DNA of 10,466 nucleotides from Pseudomonadales bacterium. Its GTDB lineage: Bacteria > Pseudomonadota > Gammaproteobacteria > Pseudomonadales > JAHEIH01. This document shows, piece after piece, positions 1 to 7,088 of the stretch. The stretch is taken from positions 1-10,466 of the forward strand of contig JALRIU010000063.1 of the NCBI GenBank assembly GCA_023255355.1. The letters run 5' to 3'. The notes below the pieces were generated by a model. It saw only the letters and a list, made by a program, of their open reading frames with translations. It made no database searches and had not been told where the DNA came from. The number at the start of each line of letters is the position of its first letter. Within the stretch, counting starts at the first letter, position 1. The translations under genes were made by a program, and so were the position numbers.

Positions 1-1
1 T

Positions 2-310
2 GACCATAATGAGATATTAGAACAGGCGTTGCTGCATTTGCGTCGTGAAATCCGTTATCGACCTATCGGTTTGAAATTGCTACCGACAAAATTTACCTTA
101 CTAGATCTGCAATATCTCTACGAAGCAATCCTGGGGGTTAATCTAGATAAGGGGAATTTTAGGCGCAAGGTACTTAGATCAGGGTTGTTAGAACCCTGCG
201 ATGAAAAGCAAATCGGTGTCGCGCATCGCGCGGCAACGCTTTATAAATTAAACCAGCAAGCCTATGACGAATTGGTAGATAAGGGCTTCCCGGTACAATC
301 ACTCGTTTAA
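2..310 (+). CDS. Nudix-related transcriptional regulator (NrtR/AraR type), C-terminal part only
   Basis: The frame is open from base 2 to the TAA at 308-310, so the gene begins left of the window and the ATG at 29 is an internal methionine. The roughly 100 visible residues match the C-terminal winged-helix DNA-binding domain that follows a Nudix domain in NrtR-like regulators. Diagnostic stretches are LPTKFTLLDLQYLYEAILG, then the recognition region LDKGNFRRKVL, and a closing wing ending in ATLYKLN. In this family the degenerate Nudix domain senses ADP-ribose, NAD-related or sugar ligands and the winged helix binds a palindromic operator. In Bacteroidetes a member (AraR) responds to arabinose. 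Here the gene lies 16 bp upstream of, and is probably cotranscribed with, GH42 and GH51 genes, which favours a sugar (arabinose-type) role over NAD control; that is inference. The ligand-binding half and the operator are not in the window. Confidence 0.85.
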   Translation, partial: DHNEILEQALLHLRREIRYRPIGLKLLPTKFTLLDLQYLYEAILGVNLDKGNFRRKVLRSGLLEPCDEKQIGVAHRAATLYKLNQQAYDELVDKGFPVQSLV

Positions 311-326
311 AAAAGGATTAAACATA

Positions 327-2405
327 ATGAAAAATCTTTTGGCCACATTAACGTTGATAGCCGCTCCATGGGTTATGGCAATAGATAATATTGAAGAGTA
401 CGGCATGCTTTATGGCGTCGCCTACTACGATGAGTACATGCCAATAGAACGCTTGGATCAAGATTTTGCCATGATGCAGGACGCTGGAATCAATATGGTA
501 CGTATCGCAGAATCTACCTGGGCAACCATGGAGCCTGAGCCTGGTGTGTTTAATTTTAAACATATCGATCGTGTTTTGAATAAAGCCGCCGAGACAGGTA
601 TGCATGTCATTGTGGGTACTCCAACCTATGCTATTCCTGCATGGATGGCAAAAAATCATCCTGAGGTGATGGTAACCCGTAAAGATGGACAAGTTCCCTA
701 CGGTGCTCGACAAAGCATGGATATCACTAATAAGGATTACCGCCGCTATGCTGAGCGTGCGATAAATAAATTAATCGCCCACGTTGCGGATCATCCCAAT
801 GTGATTGGGTTTCAAGTGGATAACGAAACCAAACACTACGGTACCTCAGGTCCAAATGTGCAAGCTGCTTTCGTGCAATGGATGAAACAACGGTTTTCGT
901 CTTTGGATGAATTAAACCGCGCGCTAGGCCTAAACTACTGGAGTAATCGTATCGGTCGCTGGGAGGATTTCCCTTCGGTTAACGGTACTATTAATGCGAG
1001 TATGGCTAGTCTTTTTGCCGAATTTCAGAGAAGTTTAGTGACGGATTTTCTGACTTGGCAGGTGGGTTTGGTTAATCAATACAAACGTGATGACCAATTC
1101 GTGATGCAAAATTTTGATTTTGAATGGCGTGGGTACTCTTATGGTATTCAGCCAGACGTAGACCATTTTGCAGCAGTTGAAGCGATGGATATTGCTGGTA
1201 TTGATGTTTATCACCCTACCCAAGATTTTTTGACAGGCGCGGAAATTTCCTTTGCAGGTGATATGGCGCGATCGATGAAGAGAGGCGCAAACTACCTTGT
1301 GGTTGAAACCGAAGCACAGGGCTTTGCCGAGTGGACACCTTATCCAGGTCAATTGCGTTTACAGGCCTTCAGCAATGTCGCATCTGGGGCAAATATGGTG
1401 GCTTATTGGCCATGGCATTCAATTCATAATTCTGCTGAAACTTATTGGAAAGGCTTGTTATCCCACGATTATCAGCCTAATCCAACCTATAATGAAGCCA
1501 AAACAATTGGGGCTGACTTTGCACGTTTGAAAGATCGTTTAAAACGCACGCGACGTACGAATGATGTGGCCATGTTTTTCAGTAATGAGGCGTTAACTGC
1601 ATTTGGTCAGTTTAGTTATGGTTGGGGCCATACTAAAAATTATAATGATGTATTACGGCCATTTTATGATGCCCTTTATCGCAACAACGTGGGTGTAGAT
1701 TTTGTCGACGAATCGCGCTTAGACATGCTGTCTAATTACAAGGTTATCGTTGTGCCAGCACTCTACGCAGCGAGTGATAAGACACTCACTGCATTGAACC
1801 AATATGTCGAAAATGGTGGTCACATTATTTACACTTTTAAGTCTGGCTTTAGTGATGAAAATGTTCAGGTTAGGCAATCAATTCAACCTGGAGGAATTCG
1901 CGACGTGATCGGCGCGAGTTATAGCCAGTTCGTAAAACCTTTCAATGTTGGGTTGGCTGGCGATCCTTTTGAGGTTGGCGATAATAATACTGCCCACGAT
2001 TGGATGGAGCTTCTAACGGCTGATAAGGCAAAAGTCATTGCTAAGTACGATCATCCTGTGTGGGGCGATTATGCGGCCATAACACGAAATAACTTTGGTA
2101 AGGGGGAGGCGACCTATATTGGCTTTATGCCAAGCCCTCCATTGATTGAAAAAATTCTCAACCAGGTTCTGCGTCGCGCGGGGGTGATAGGGTTAGAACA
2201 ACTGATTAAGTTTCCGCTCATCGGTAAACATATGTGGGATGCCAATGGTGATCGTTTGCATTTCTATATGAACTATTCGATGTCTGAACAGCGTTTTACC
2301 TATCCTCATGCCAGTGGCAAGGAACTGTTTTCGGGCAAGTCTATCGAGCAAAGTAAGACCGTAACTCTAAAACCTTGGGATGTCATCGTTATTGCGGAGA
2401 ACTAA
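327..2405 (+). CDS. GH42 family beta-galactosidase, exported
   Basis: The 692-residue product hydrolyses terminal beta-D-galactosides; some family members also take alpha-L-arabinopyranosides. Residues 1-18 form a signal peptide (KN charge, LLATLTLIAAP core, cleavage after VMA), so it should act in the periplasm or outside. The GH42 barrel runs from about 27 to 400. It begins with YGVAYYDEYMP and MVRIAESTWATMEPEPG, has the acid/base in QVDNE (E167), and the nucleophile in LVVETEAQ (E327). A flavodoxin-like trimerisation domain (about 413-620, with VIVVPALYAAS and GGHIIYTF) and a small beta C-terminal domain follow. Length is normal for the family. No cysteine is present, so the four-Cys zinc site of some thermophilic GH42 enzymes is absent. 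The start is supported by AAAAGGA at 311-317, nine bases upstream. It sits between the Nudix-type regulator and the GH51 gene, most likely in one operon. Family assignment is firm; the exact substrate is not. Confidence 0.93.
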   Translation: MKNLLATLTLIAAPWVMAIDNIEEYGMLYGVAYYDEYMPIERLDQDFAMMQDAGINMVRIAESTWATMEPEPGVFNFKHIDRVLNKAAETGMHVIVGTPTYAIPAWMAKNHPEVMVTRKDGQVPYGARQSMDITNKDYRRYAERAINKLIAHVADHPNVIGFQVDNETKHYGTSGPNVQAAFVQWMKQRFSSLDELNRALGLNYWSNRIGRWEDFPSVNGTINASMASLFAEFQRSLVTDFLTWQVGLVNQYKRDDQFVMQNFDFEWRGYSYGIQPDVDHFAAVEAMDIAGIDVYHPTQDFLTGAEISFAGDMARSMKRGANYLVVETEAQGFAEWTPYPGQLRLQAFSNVASGANMVAYWPWHSIHNSAETYWKGLLSHDYQPNPTYNEAKTIGADFARLKDRLKRTRRTNDVAMFFSNEALTAFGQFSYGWGHTKNYNDVLRPFYDALYRNNVGVDFVDESRLDMLSNYKVIVVPALYAASDKTLTALNQYVENGGHIIYTFKSGFSDENVQVRQSIQPGGIRDVIGASYSQFVKPFNVGLAGDPFEVGDNNTAHDWMELLTADKAKVIAKYDHPVWGDYAAITRNNFGKGEATYIGFMPSPPLIEKILNQVLRRAGVIGLEQLIKFPLIGKHMWDANGDRLHFYMNYSMSEQRFTYPHASGKELFSGKSIEQSKTVTLKPWDVIVIAEN

Positions 2406-2406
2406 G

Positions 2407-3975
2407 ATGAATAAACTTATTAGCGCAGTTATTGGCTGTCTATTTATTGTTGAAAGTTCGGCGAGTGTCATAAAAGGTAGTATCGATACTACACAGCATG
2501 CAGATAAAATTGAACCTACCATCTATGGCCAGTTTACTGAGCATTTAGGATATGGTGTCTACGATGGTGTTTGGGTAGGAGAGAATTCAGAAATCCCAAA
2601 TACACGCGGTATTCGCAACGATGTCGTGGCGGCACTTCGCGAGCTCAAGGTACCAGTTGTTCGCTGGCCTGGTGGCTGTTTTGCCGATGAATACCATTGG
2701 CAAGACGGTATCGGGCCTCGCGAGCAGCGTCCAGTAAGGAAAAATAATTGGTGGGGAGGTGTGGTCGAAACAAATGCCTTTGGAACCCATGAGTTTTTTG
2801 ATTTTGCCGAACAAATTGGTGCTAAAACCTATCTGTCAGTGAATGTTGCCTCATCCAATCCCACCGAGATGCGAGAGTGGATAGAATATTTAACTTCTGA
2901 CGAGCCTGATACCTTGGCTAATATGCGACGCGGTAATGGACGCGAAACCCCCTTTAGCTTGGATTACATCGGTATTGGTAATGAAAGTTGGGGGTGTGGC
3001 GGCGCTATGCGGCCTGAGTATTATTCAGATCTCTACCGTCGCTTTGCTGCTTTTTTACACCGCAATGGTCGTGGTTTTCATAATAATAACGACAATAAAG
3101 CGCTCGCTGTGGCGTCTGGTGCTAATAATTTAGACACCAATTGGACACATGTTGTGACAAGCAATGCGGGGTCAATGATGGATGCTATTTCGTTGCATTT
3201 CTATACATTGAATAATGGTGAGTGGCCTACCCGCAATGAGCTTACCGCTACCGATATTACACAAGAGTCTTGGAATGAAATCGTCTATCAAGCATCGCGC
3301 ATGGATGATGTATTAAGTGCTCATGAAGCTGTGCTGGAGTTTAATGACCCTGACAATAAAATTGCCTTATATGTCGATGAATGGGGTACTTGGTATCGGC
3401 CTGAAATAGGTAATGAACCGTCATTTTTGTTCCAACAAAATACCTTGCGAGATGCTATTACGGCGTCTGTCACGCTCAATATATTCCATAAGCATACACG
3501 CCGAGTAAAGATGGCAAATATTGCTCAAACGGTTAATGTGCTTCAAGCTATGTTGCTTACAGATGGGGCCAAAATGGCAAAAACCCCGACCTATCATGTT
3601 TTTAAAATGTATTTGCCATTCCAAAATGCTTTGCCTGTCAAAATGGATTTAAAGTCACCTAGTCGTTCGCACAAAGAGGGTAACTTTGACCTTGTCAGTG
3701 GATCGGCTGCAATAAAAGATGACGGGACTTTGATGATAGCGTTAACCAATGCCGATTTTGGAAATGGCCATTCATTAAACATTAATCTTGGAAAAAACTA
3801 CGCGATAAATAGTGCTAAAATTCTAACGCATCAACAAGCCAATGCTCATAATATACCTGGTGAAAACCCTACGCTTGAGCCCTTTGATTACAATGGTTTA
3901 GTTGTATTAAATGAGCAGCTTGAAGTTGATTTGCCTGCAAAATCAGTTTTGGTTCTGCAATTGGCGCCGCAATAA
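2407..3975 (+). CDS. GH51 family alpha-L-arabinofuranosidase, exported
   Basis: A 522-residue retaining alpha-L-arabinofuranosidase that removes arabinofuranosyl side groups from arabinan, arabinoxylan or arabinogalactan. ATG 2407 is chosen over the in-frame ATG at 2380 because GGAGA (2396-2400) lies six bases upstream and because it gives a proper signal peptide (MNKLISAVIGCLFIVESSAS, cut near residue 19-20). The upstream start would lie inside GH42. VIGC at 8-11 resembles a lipobox but is too close to the N-terminus to be convincing. The GH51 barrel shows YGQFTEHLG (40-48), VVRWPGGCFAD (84-94), the acid/base in GNESWGCGG (E193), HFYT (264-267) and the nucleophile in YVDEWGTWY (E325). The beta-sandwich with the conserved GGNFDLV-like segment (EGNFDLV, 424-430) closes the protein. 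It follows the GH42 stop by one base, implying translational coupling and joint action on a galactose- and arabinose-containing glycan. Confidence 0.95.
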   Translation: MNKLISAVIGCLFIVESSASVIKGSIDTTQHADKIEPTIYGQFTEHLGYGVYDGVWVGENSEIPNTRGIRNDVVAALRELKVPVVRWPGGCFADEYHWQDGIGPREQRPVRKNNWWGGVVETNAFGTHEFFDFAEQIGAKTYLSVNVASSNPTEMREWIEYLTSDEPDTLANMRRGNGRETPFSLDYIGIGNESWGCGGAMRPEYYSDLYRRFAAFLHRNGRGFHNNNDNKALAVASGANNLDTNWTHVVTSNAGSMMDAISLHFYTLNNGEWPTRNELTATDITQESWNEIVYQASRMDDVLSAHEAVLEFNDPDNKIALYVDEWGTWYRPEIGNEPSFLFQQNTLRDAITASVTLNIFHKHTRRVKMANIAQTVNVLQAMLLTDGAKMAKTPTYHVFKMYLPFQNALPVKMDLKSPSRSHKEGNFDLVSGSAAIKDDGTLMIALTNADFGNGHSLNINLGKNYAINSAKILTHQQANAHNIPGENPTLEPFDYNGLVVLNEQLEVDLPAKSVLVLQLAPQ

Positions 3976-3995
3976 CGTAAAATGAGTTTTTAATT

Positions 3996-4007
3996 TGGCT
4001 GGAGCCA
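3996..4007 (+). promoter_or_regulatory. Short dyad over the ribosome binding site of the TTG-start gene
   Basis: TGGCT-GG-AGCCA is a perfect 5-bp dyad directly before the tandem TTG codons, with the GGAG ribosome binding sequence (4001-4004) at its centre. As RNA it could form only a short hairpin (GGC/GCC with a TGGA loop) that would partly hide the ribosome binding site. A chance occurrence is possible. Confidence 0.3.
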
Positions 4008-4010
4008 TTG

Positions 4011-4358
4011 TTGAGCACAATTTTTATCGAGAAACCGCTCCTGCTAGATGAGCTCGAAAATGCCTTTAGTCGCGCTCAACGTCGTGACCGCGACCAATGG
4101 GCGCTCTACGCAAGACCTATAGATGGCCGCTTGGATGTTTTGCACGATTATCAAAATCGTGAAGGGTTGGTTCGTATTATTGGCTGTTGGGGGTTGATGT
4201 TAGTCGCTGACCAAGATGGTCATTACGCTGATCATCCAGATTTTGACCCCTTTGGCGCCGCTGAGCTCGTTGTTTTGAAGCCTGAACTTATTTTGCCCAC
4301 CACCATTGATGGTGAAGATGGTGCTTATGCATCATGGATGGTGCGCTATATTGATTAA
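4011..4358 (+). CDS. Hypothetical protein of 115 residues, TTG start
   Basis: I do not recognise the family. The frame opens with two consecutive TTG codons at 4008 and 4011 and no ATG near the beginning. GGAG at 4001-4004 is three bases from the first and six from the second, so 4011 is preferred (115 residues; 116 if 4008 is used). The product has no signal peptide or membrane segment and is acidic. It contains an Arg-rich patch early on (SRAQRRDRDQWALYARP), a hydrophobic core strand (VRIIGCWGLMLVADQDG) and an Asp/His-rich stretch (HYADHPDFDPFG). It ends in ASWMVRYID. It lies 35 bp after the GH51 stop with no clear terminator between, so read-through from the glycosidase operon is possible. 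A cytoplasmic role is likely, but function is unknown. Confidence 0.7.
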   Translation: MSTIFIEKPLLLDELENAFSRAQRRDRDQWALYARPIDGRLDVLHDYQNREGLVRIIGCWGLMLVADQDGHYADHPDFDPFGAAELVVLKPELILPTTIDGEDGAYASWMVRYID

Positions 4359-4411
4359 TCGTTGAGCCAATCTTGATCTACTTTCGTACAAAGGTGGAGA
4401 GGAGATAAGTC

Positions 4412-4720
4412 ATGGAAAAACTTTATTACAACGACCTGTTAAAGCAGAAAAATATCTCTAAGCTCATTGTTGAGTCATATGATCAATGCTTGTATCAATG
4501 TTTTTGGGTCGATGGTGATCGAGAAAAATTAATTTGGTGGGAAAACAATAAGCCGATGGCGACGTTTAGTTTGACGGAAATGCGTAAGAAGCTATTCGCG
4601 TTAAACCCGGCTGAAGTCTTTCTTCGTCAAAACAGTGCCTACGACGAAATGGTTGGGCAGCCCGTGGGCAGCGGCAATACGATGTTGGTGCCACTCGCTA
4701 TCGATAGTGTCTGTTTTTAA
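4412..4720 (+). CDS. Small DUF6482-like protein of unknown function
   Basis: A 102-residue soluble protein with a strong ribosome binding site: AGGAGA at 4400-4405, six bases before the ATG. The layout resembles the DUF6482 family of short gammaproteobacterial proteins. An N-terminal segment is followed by strands containing YLYQCFW-like residues (LYQCFWVDGD) and a central helix (FSLTEMRKKLFAL). The C-terminal part carries NSAYDEMVGQPVGSG, which resembles the family's conserved YDEMIG-type motif. This family call comes from memory of the pattern and is moderate. There is no signal peptide, membrane segment or obvious catalytic signature. It is on the same strand as the genes on both sides, 53 bp after one and 75 bp before the next, so cotranscription is possible but unproven. 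Confidence 0.75.
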   Translation: MEKLYYNDLLKQKNISKLIVESYDQCLYQCFWVDGDREKLIWWENNKPMATFSLTEMRKKLFALNPAEVFLRQNSAYDEMVGQPVGSGNTMLVPLAIDSVCF

Positions 4721-4795
4721 GCTTCAGTTCATCTAAAAACTATTGCAAATTCTTTGAAAAACGACAAAATGCAAACCTCTATTTGAGGATGTCCT

Positions 4796-5296
4796 ATGAT
4801 CGAAAAAGCCATTGAACGTTTAATGTATGCATCGCGCTGGTTGCTAGCCCCCATTTATCTTGGTTTAAGTTTTACCTTGGTTGCATTAGGCATTAAATTT
4901 TTCCAAGAAGTGTTTCATTTGTTGCCGCTTATTTTTGCCATGACAGAGGCAGAAATAATTCTTGTGGTTCTCTCTTTGATTGATATTGCCTTAGTGTCAG
5001 GGTTAATCGTTATGGTGATGTTTTCATCGTATGAAAACTTTGTTAGTCGACTTGATCTTAACGACAGTGCTGAAAAACTGTCTTGGTTAGGAACCTTAGA
5101 TACTAACTCGCTAAAAAATAAGGTTGCAGCATCAATCGTTGCCATCTCTTCAATTCATTTGTTAAAGATTTTTATGAATGCAAACAATGTCGACGATTCT
5201 AAATTGCTCTGGTATGTCATTATCCATATGACTTTCGTGATATCTGCTGTTGCCATGGGGCTTTTGGACAAGGCCACTAAAAAAGACAAACATTGA
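4796..5296 (+). CDS. UPF0114 (YqhA-type) inner-membrane protein
   Basis: The 166-residue product matches the UPF0114/TIGR00645 family, known from E. coli YqhA. It starts with the typical RLMYASRWLLAPIYLGL segment and has the conserved MFSSYENFVSRLD stretch just after helix 2. Four hydrophobic segments lie at about residues 13-36, 52-76, 110-128 and 137-157, with a lysine-rich tail. Its length fits the family. It is an integral inner-membrane protein whose molecular function is not established. GAGGAT at 4785-4790, five bases before the ATG, supports the start. It is the last plus-strand gene before a convergent junction with the sulfatase operon. Nothing ties it functionally to the glycosidases; it looks like a housekeeping passenger. 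Confidence 0.9.
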   Translation: MIEKAIERLMYASRWLLAPIYLGLSFTLVALGIKFFQEVFHLLPLIFAMTEAEIILVVLSLIDIALVSGLIVMVMFSSYENFVSRLDLNDSAEKLSWLGTLDTNSLKNKVAASIVAISSIHLLKIFMNANNVDDSKLLWYVIIHMTFVISAVAMGLLDKATKKDKH

Positions 5297-5357
5297 GTGA
5301 AGCTTAATTAAGCACTTGTTAAAAGCAGCCGCTCCACTCAAACAACTGCACGATTCT

Positions 5358-5370
5358 AGTGATAATCACT
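5358..5370. repeat. 13-bp inverted repeat (AGTGAT-A-ATCACT)
   Basis: The sequence reads AGTGAT, a single central A, then ATCACT: a perfect 6-bp dyad. It lies in the 173-bp space between the convergent UPF0114 and sulfatase genes. It could be a minor protein-binding site or just chance in AT-rich DNA; the position, downstream of both genes, argues against a promoter operator. Apart from this and the hairpin at 5415-5453, I see no gene in 5297-5469. Confidence 0.35.
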
Positions 5371-5414
5371 TTAGACTTAGTTCTGCAGGTAAGCTTTTGC
5401 GCTTGGTAAATGGA

Positions 5415-5453
5415 GCTCCTAGCTATTATTGAATAGCCCAATAATGTAGGAGC
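5415..5453. terminator. Imperfect hairpin between convergent genes, probable bidirectional terminator
   Basis: The left arm GCTCCTA (5415-5421) pairs perfectly with TAGGAGC (5447-5453). Inside it ATTATTG (5425-5431) pairs with CAATAAT (5439-5445). The two stems are separated by a 3-by-1 internal loop, and the apical loop is AATAGCC. It is located at the end of two converging transcription units, 17 bp beyond the sulfatase stop. No clean T-run follows in either direction (CAAATTT on the plus strand), so intrinsic termination would be weak; it may instead protect RNA 3' ends. Confidence 0.55.
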
Positions 5454-5469
5454 CAAATTTATATAGAGA

Positions 5470-7080
5470 TTACTTCATGATCAATCGATCAGGAATTTCA
5501 ACTATGCCATAAGCTTTGGTTTTTTCTTGCCAAGCATCAAGCAGGCGTTGATAAATTTCTGGATGCTGGGTTTTGACATCGGTACTTTCAGTCGGATCAT
5601 CAAGTAAGTTATATAAAGCGAAGCTATTTTCACTAAATGAATCGGTGCTGTGCAATTTCCAGTTGCCTTGACGGACAAGTGCGTCGTTGTTGTGATCAAG
5701 CACGGTAATGTAATCATCGTTATGCACTGTGTCGGCACTACCAGCAAGGACGTCAGTGATAGAGCTACCTAGTAATGGCGCTTTACCAGCAGGATATGCT
5801 GCTCCAGCCAATCGATAAAATGTGGGCGCTAAATCCATGACAGTTAGGTAGGCATGGCTGATGTCTGGATGCGCTTTAACAGCTGCGCCGGAAATGATAA
5901 GTGGCGCTCTTACACCACCTTCGGTGGTTTTGGTTTTGTAGTATTTGAACGGTGCGCTACCTGCCTCTGCCCACGCAACACCATAGCTTACAAAACTATT
6001 CGCTTTACCAAGATCTTCAAATACGTTGTTGTCGTATTTTGATCGCACTGACTTAACAAAAGGACCTCGATTATAGAGATCCGAGGGCGCTGCGCCGTTG
6101 TCGCTCATGAAGACTACTAAGGTATTGTCTAGCTTTCCGATTTGTTTGAGATGGGCGAGAAGGCGACCAATGTTGTCATCAAGGTTAGACACCATAGCCG
6201 CATACAATTCCATTTTGCGAGATTCTATTTTCTGCTCCTCAGAAGACAGATCTGCCCATGGCACGACGCTTGGGTCAAGTTCTGGTAATCCTTGTTCTTG
6301 ACTTATAAGTCCAGCTTGTTTGAGATTGTTGAGGTTTTCTATTCTAAGTGCCTCATAACCCTCATCATAGGCACCTTTATAACGATCTAATTCGGCATCA
6401 GGTACTTGCAGTGGCCAATGTGGACTGGTGTAAGCAGCATAAATAAAAAAAGGTTGGTCGCTTGTTTTATCGGTGTTAAGAAACTCGATCAACTTGTCCG
6501 TATAAAAATTTGTCGAATAGGCGCCTTCAGGCCAATCAGCTAAATGATCGTCTTCAAAGTATTTACTCGGGTAAGGCATAAAGCCTCGGCCATCAAAGTG
6601 ATTGCCACCGCCATCATCCAGCGCGAAAGAGCGCTCAAAGCCTGCCTGATAAGGATTATTACTTAGGTCAGAACCTAAATGCCATTTGCCAACCATATAG
6701 GTGTGATAGCCAGCACTTTTCATGACATTGGGCATGGTAGCTATACGGTCAGACAATTCGTGTTCAAAACCTGGTGTGCCATCAAGTTTTGTATTGGGTA
6801 GTTGACTACCCATCCCTGCGACGTGGTTATTGTTACCACTTAATAGCATGGCGCGCGTTGGGGCACACATGGGGGCAGTGTGAAACTGGGAGAATAAAAC
6901 ACCTTGTTGAGCGAGCGTATCTAGATGAGGTGTTTGAATGCGGCTACCGTGCACACCTAAATCAGCATAGCCTAGGTCATCTGCAACAATTAATAAAATA
7001 TTGGGACGTTCCTCGGTCTTACTGCATCCGGTAATAATAAATAAACTTAAACAGGTGGTTAGAAGGGATTTAATAGTCAT
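5470..7080 (-). CDS. Lipoprotein type I sulfatase (arylsulfatase, probably S1_4-like)
   Basis: A 536-residue formylglycine-dependent sulfatase that cleaves sulfate esters. Residues 1-19 are a lipoprotein signal with lipobox ITGC (C19) and Ser at +2, so an outer-membrane-anchored periplasmic or surface enzyme is expected. Metal and active-site motifs are ADD (D34, D35), the activation motif CAPTR (C72, R76), GKWHLG (K132, H134), SPHW (H221), SDNG (D327, N328) and TEGGVRAP (387-393). The cysteine at the formylglycine position requires a maturation enzyme that is not in the window. NNNHVAGMG after the signature and overall length resemble the arylsulfatase-like S1_4 group, so small sulfated aromatics or sulfated sugars are both possible. 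The ATG is eight bases after the flavoreductase stop, with GAGAAAG overlapping that stop. It is the last gene of the minus-strand operon. The sulfatase call is firm; the substrate is unknown. Confidence 0.93.
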   Translation of the reverse strand: MTIKSLLTTCLSLFIITGCSKTEERPNILLIVADDLGYADLGVHGSRIQTPHLDTLAQQGVLFSQFHTAPMCAPTRAMLLSGNNNHVAGMGSQLPNTKLDGTPGFEHELSDRIATMPNVMKSAGYHTYMVGKWHLGSDLSNNPYQAGFERSFALDDGGGNHFDGRGFMPYPSKYFEDDHLADWPEGAYSTNFYTDKLIEFLNTDKTSDQPFFIYAAYTSPHWPLQVPDAELDRYKGAYDEGYEALRIENLNNLKQAGLISQEQGLPELDPSVVPWADLSSEEQKIESRKMELYAAMVSNLDDNIGRLLAHLKQIGKLDNTLVVFMSDNGAAPSDLYNRGPFVKSVRSKYDNNVFEDLGKANSFVSYGVAWAEAGSAPFKYYKTKTTEGGVRAPLIISGAAVKAHPDISHAYLTVMDLAPTFYRLAGAAYPAGKAPLLGSSITDVLAGSADTVHNDDYITVLDHNNDALVRQGNWKLHSTDSFSENSFALYNLLDDPTESTDVKTQHPEIYQRLLDAWQEKTKAYGIVEIPDRLIMK

Positions 7081-7088
7081 AAGCTTTC

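Noticed and set aside
2380..2406. Upstream in-frame ATG for the GH51 gene
   Set aside because: It lies inside the GH42 gene, lacks a fitting ribosome binding site and would place a charged, non-signal segment (MSSLLRRTK) before a good signal peptide.
4743..4785. Promoter-like TTGCAA / TTGAAA boxes before the UPF0114 gene
   Set aside because: The best partner -10 boxes match poorly or would place the transcript start at or beyond the ribosome binding site.
5302..5313. 12-bp palindrome GCTTAATTAAGC just after the UPF0114 stop as a terminator
   Set aside because: Only a four-pair stem with an AATT loop can form and there is no following T-run; likely chance in AT-rich sequence.
5470..7080. Possibility that the sulfatase is inactive because its signature is CAPTR rather than the more usual C-x-P-S-R
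   Set aside because: Type I sulfatases tolerate variation at the fourth position; the Cys, Pro and Arg and the metal ligands are present.
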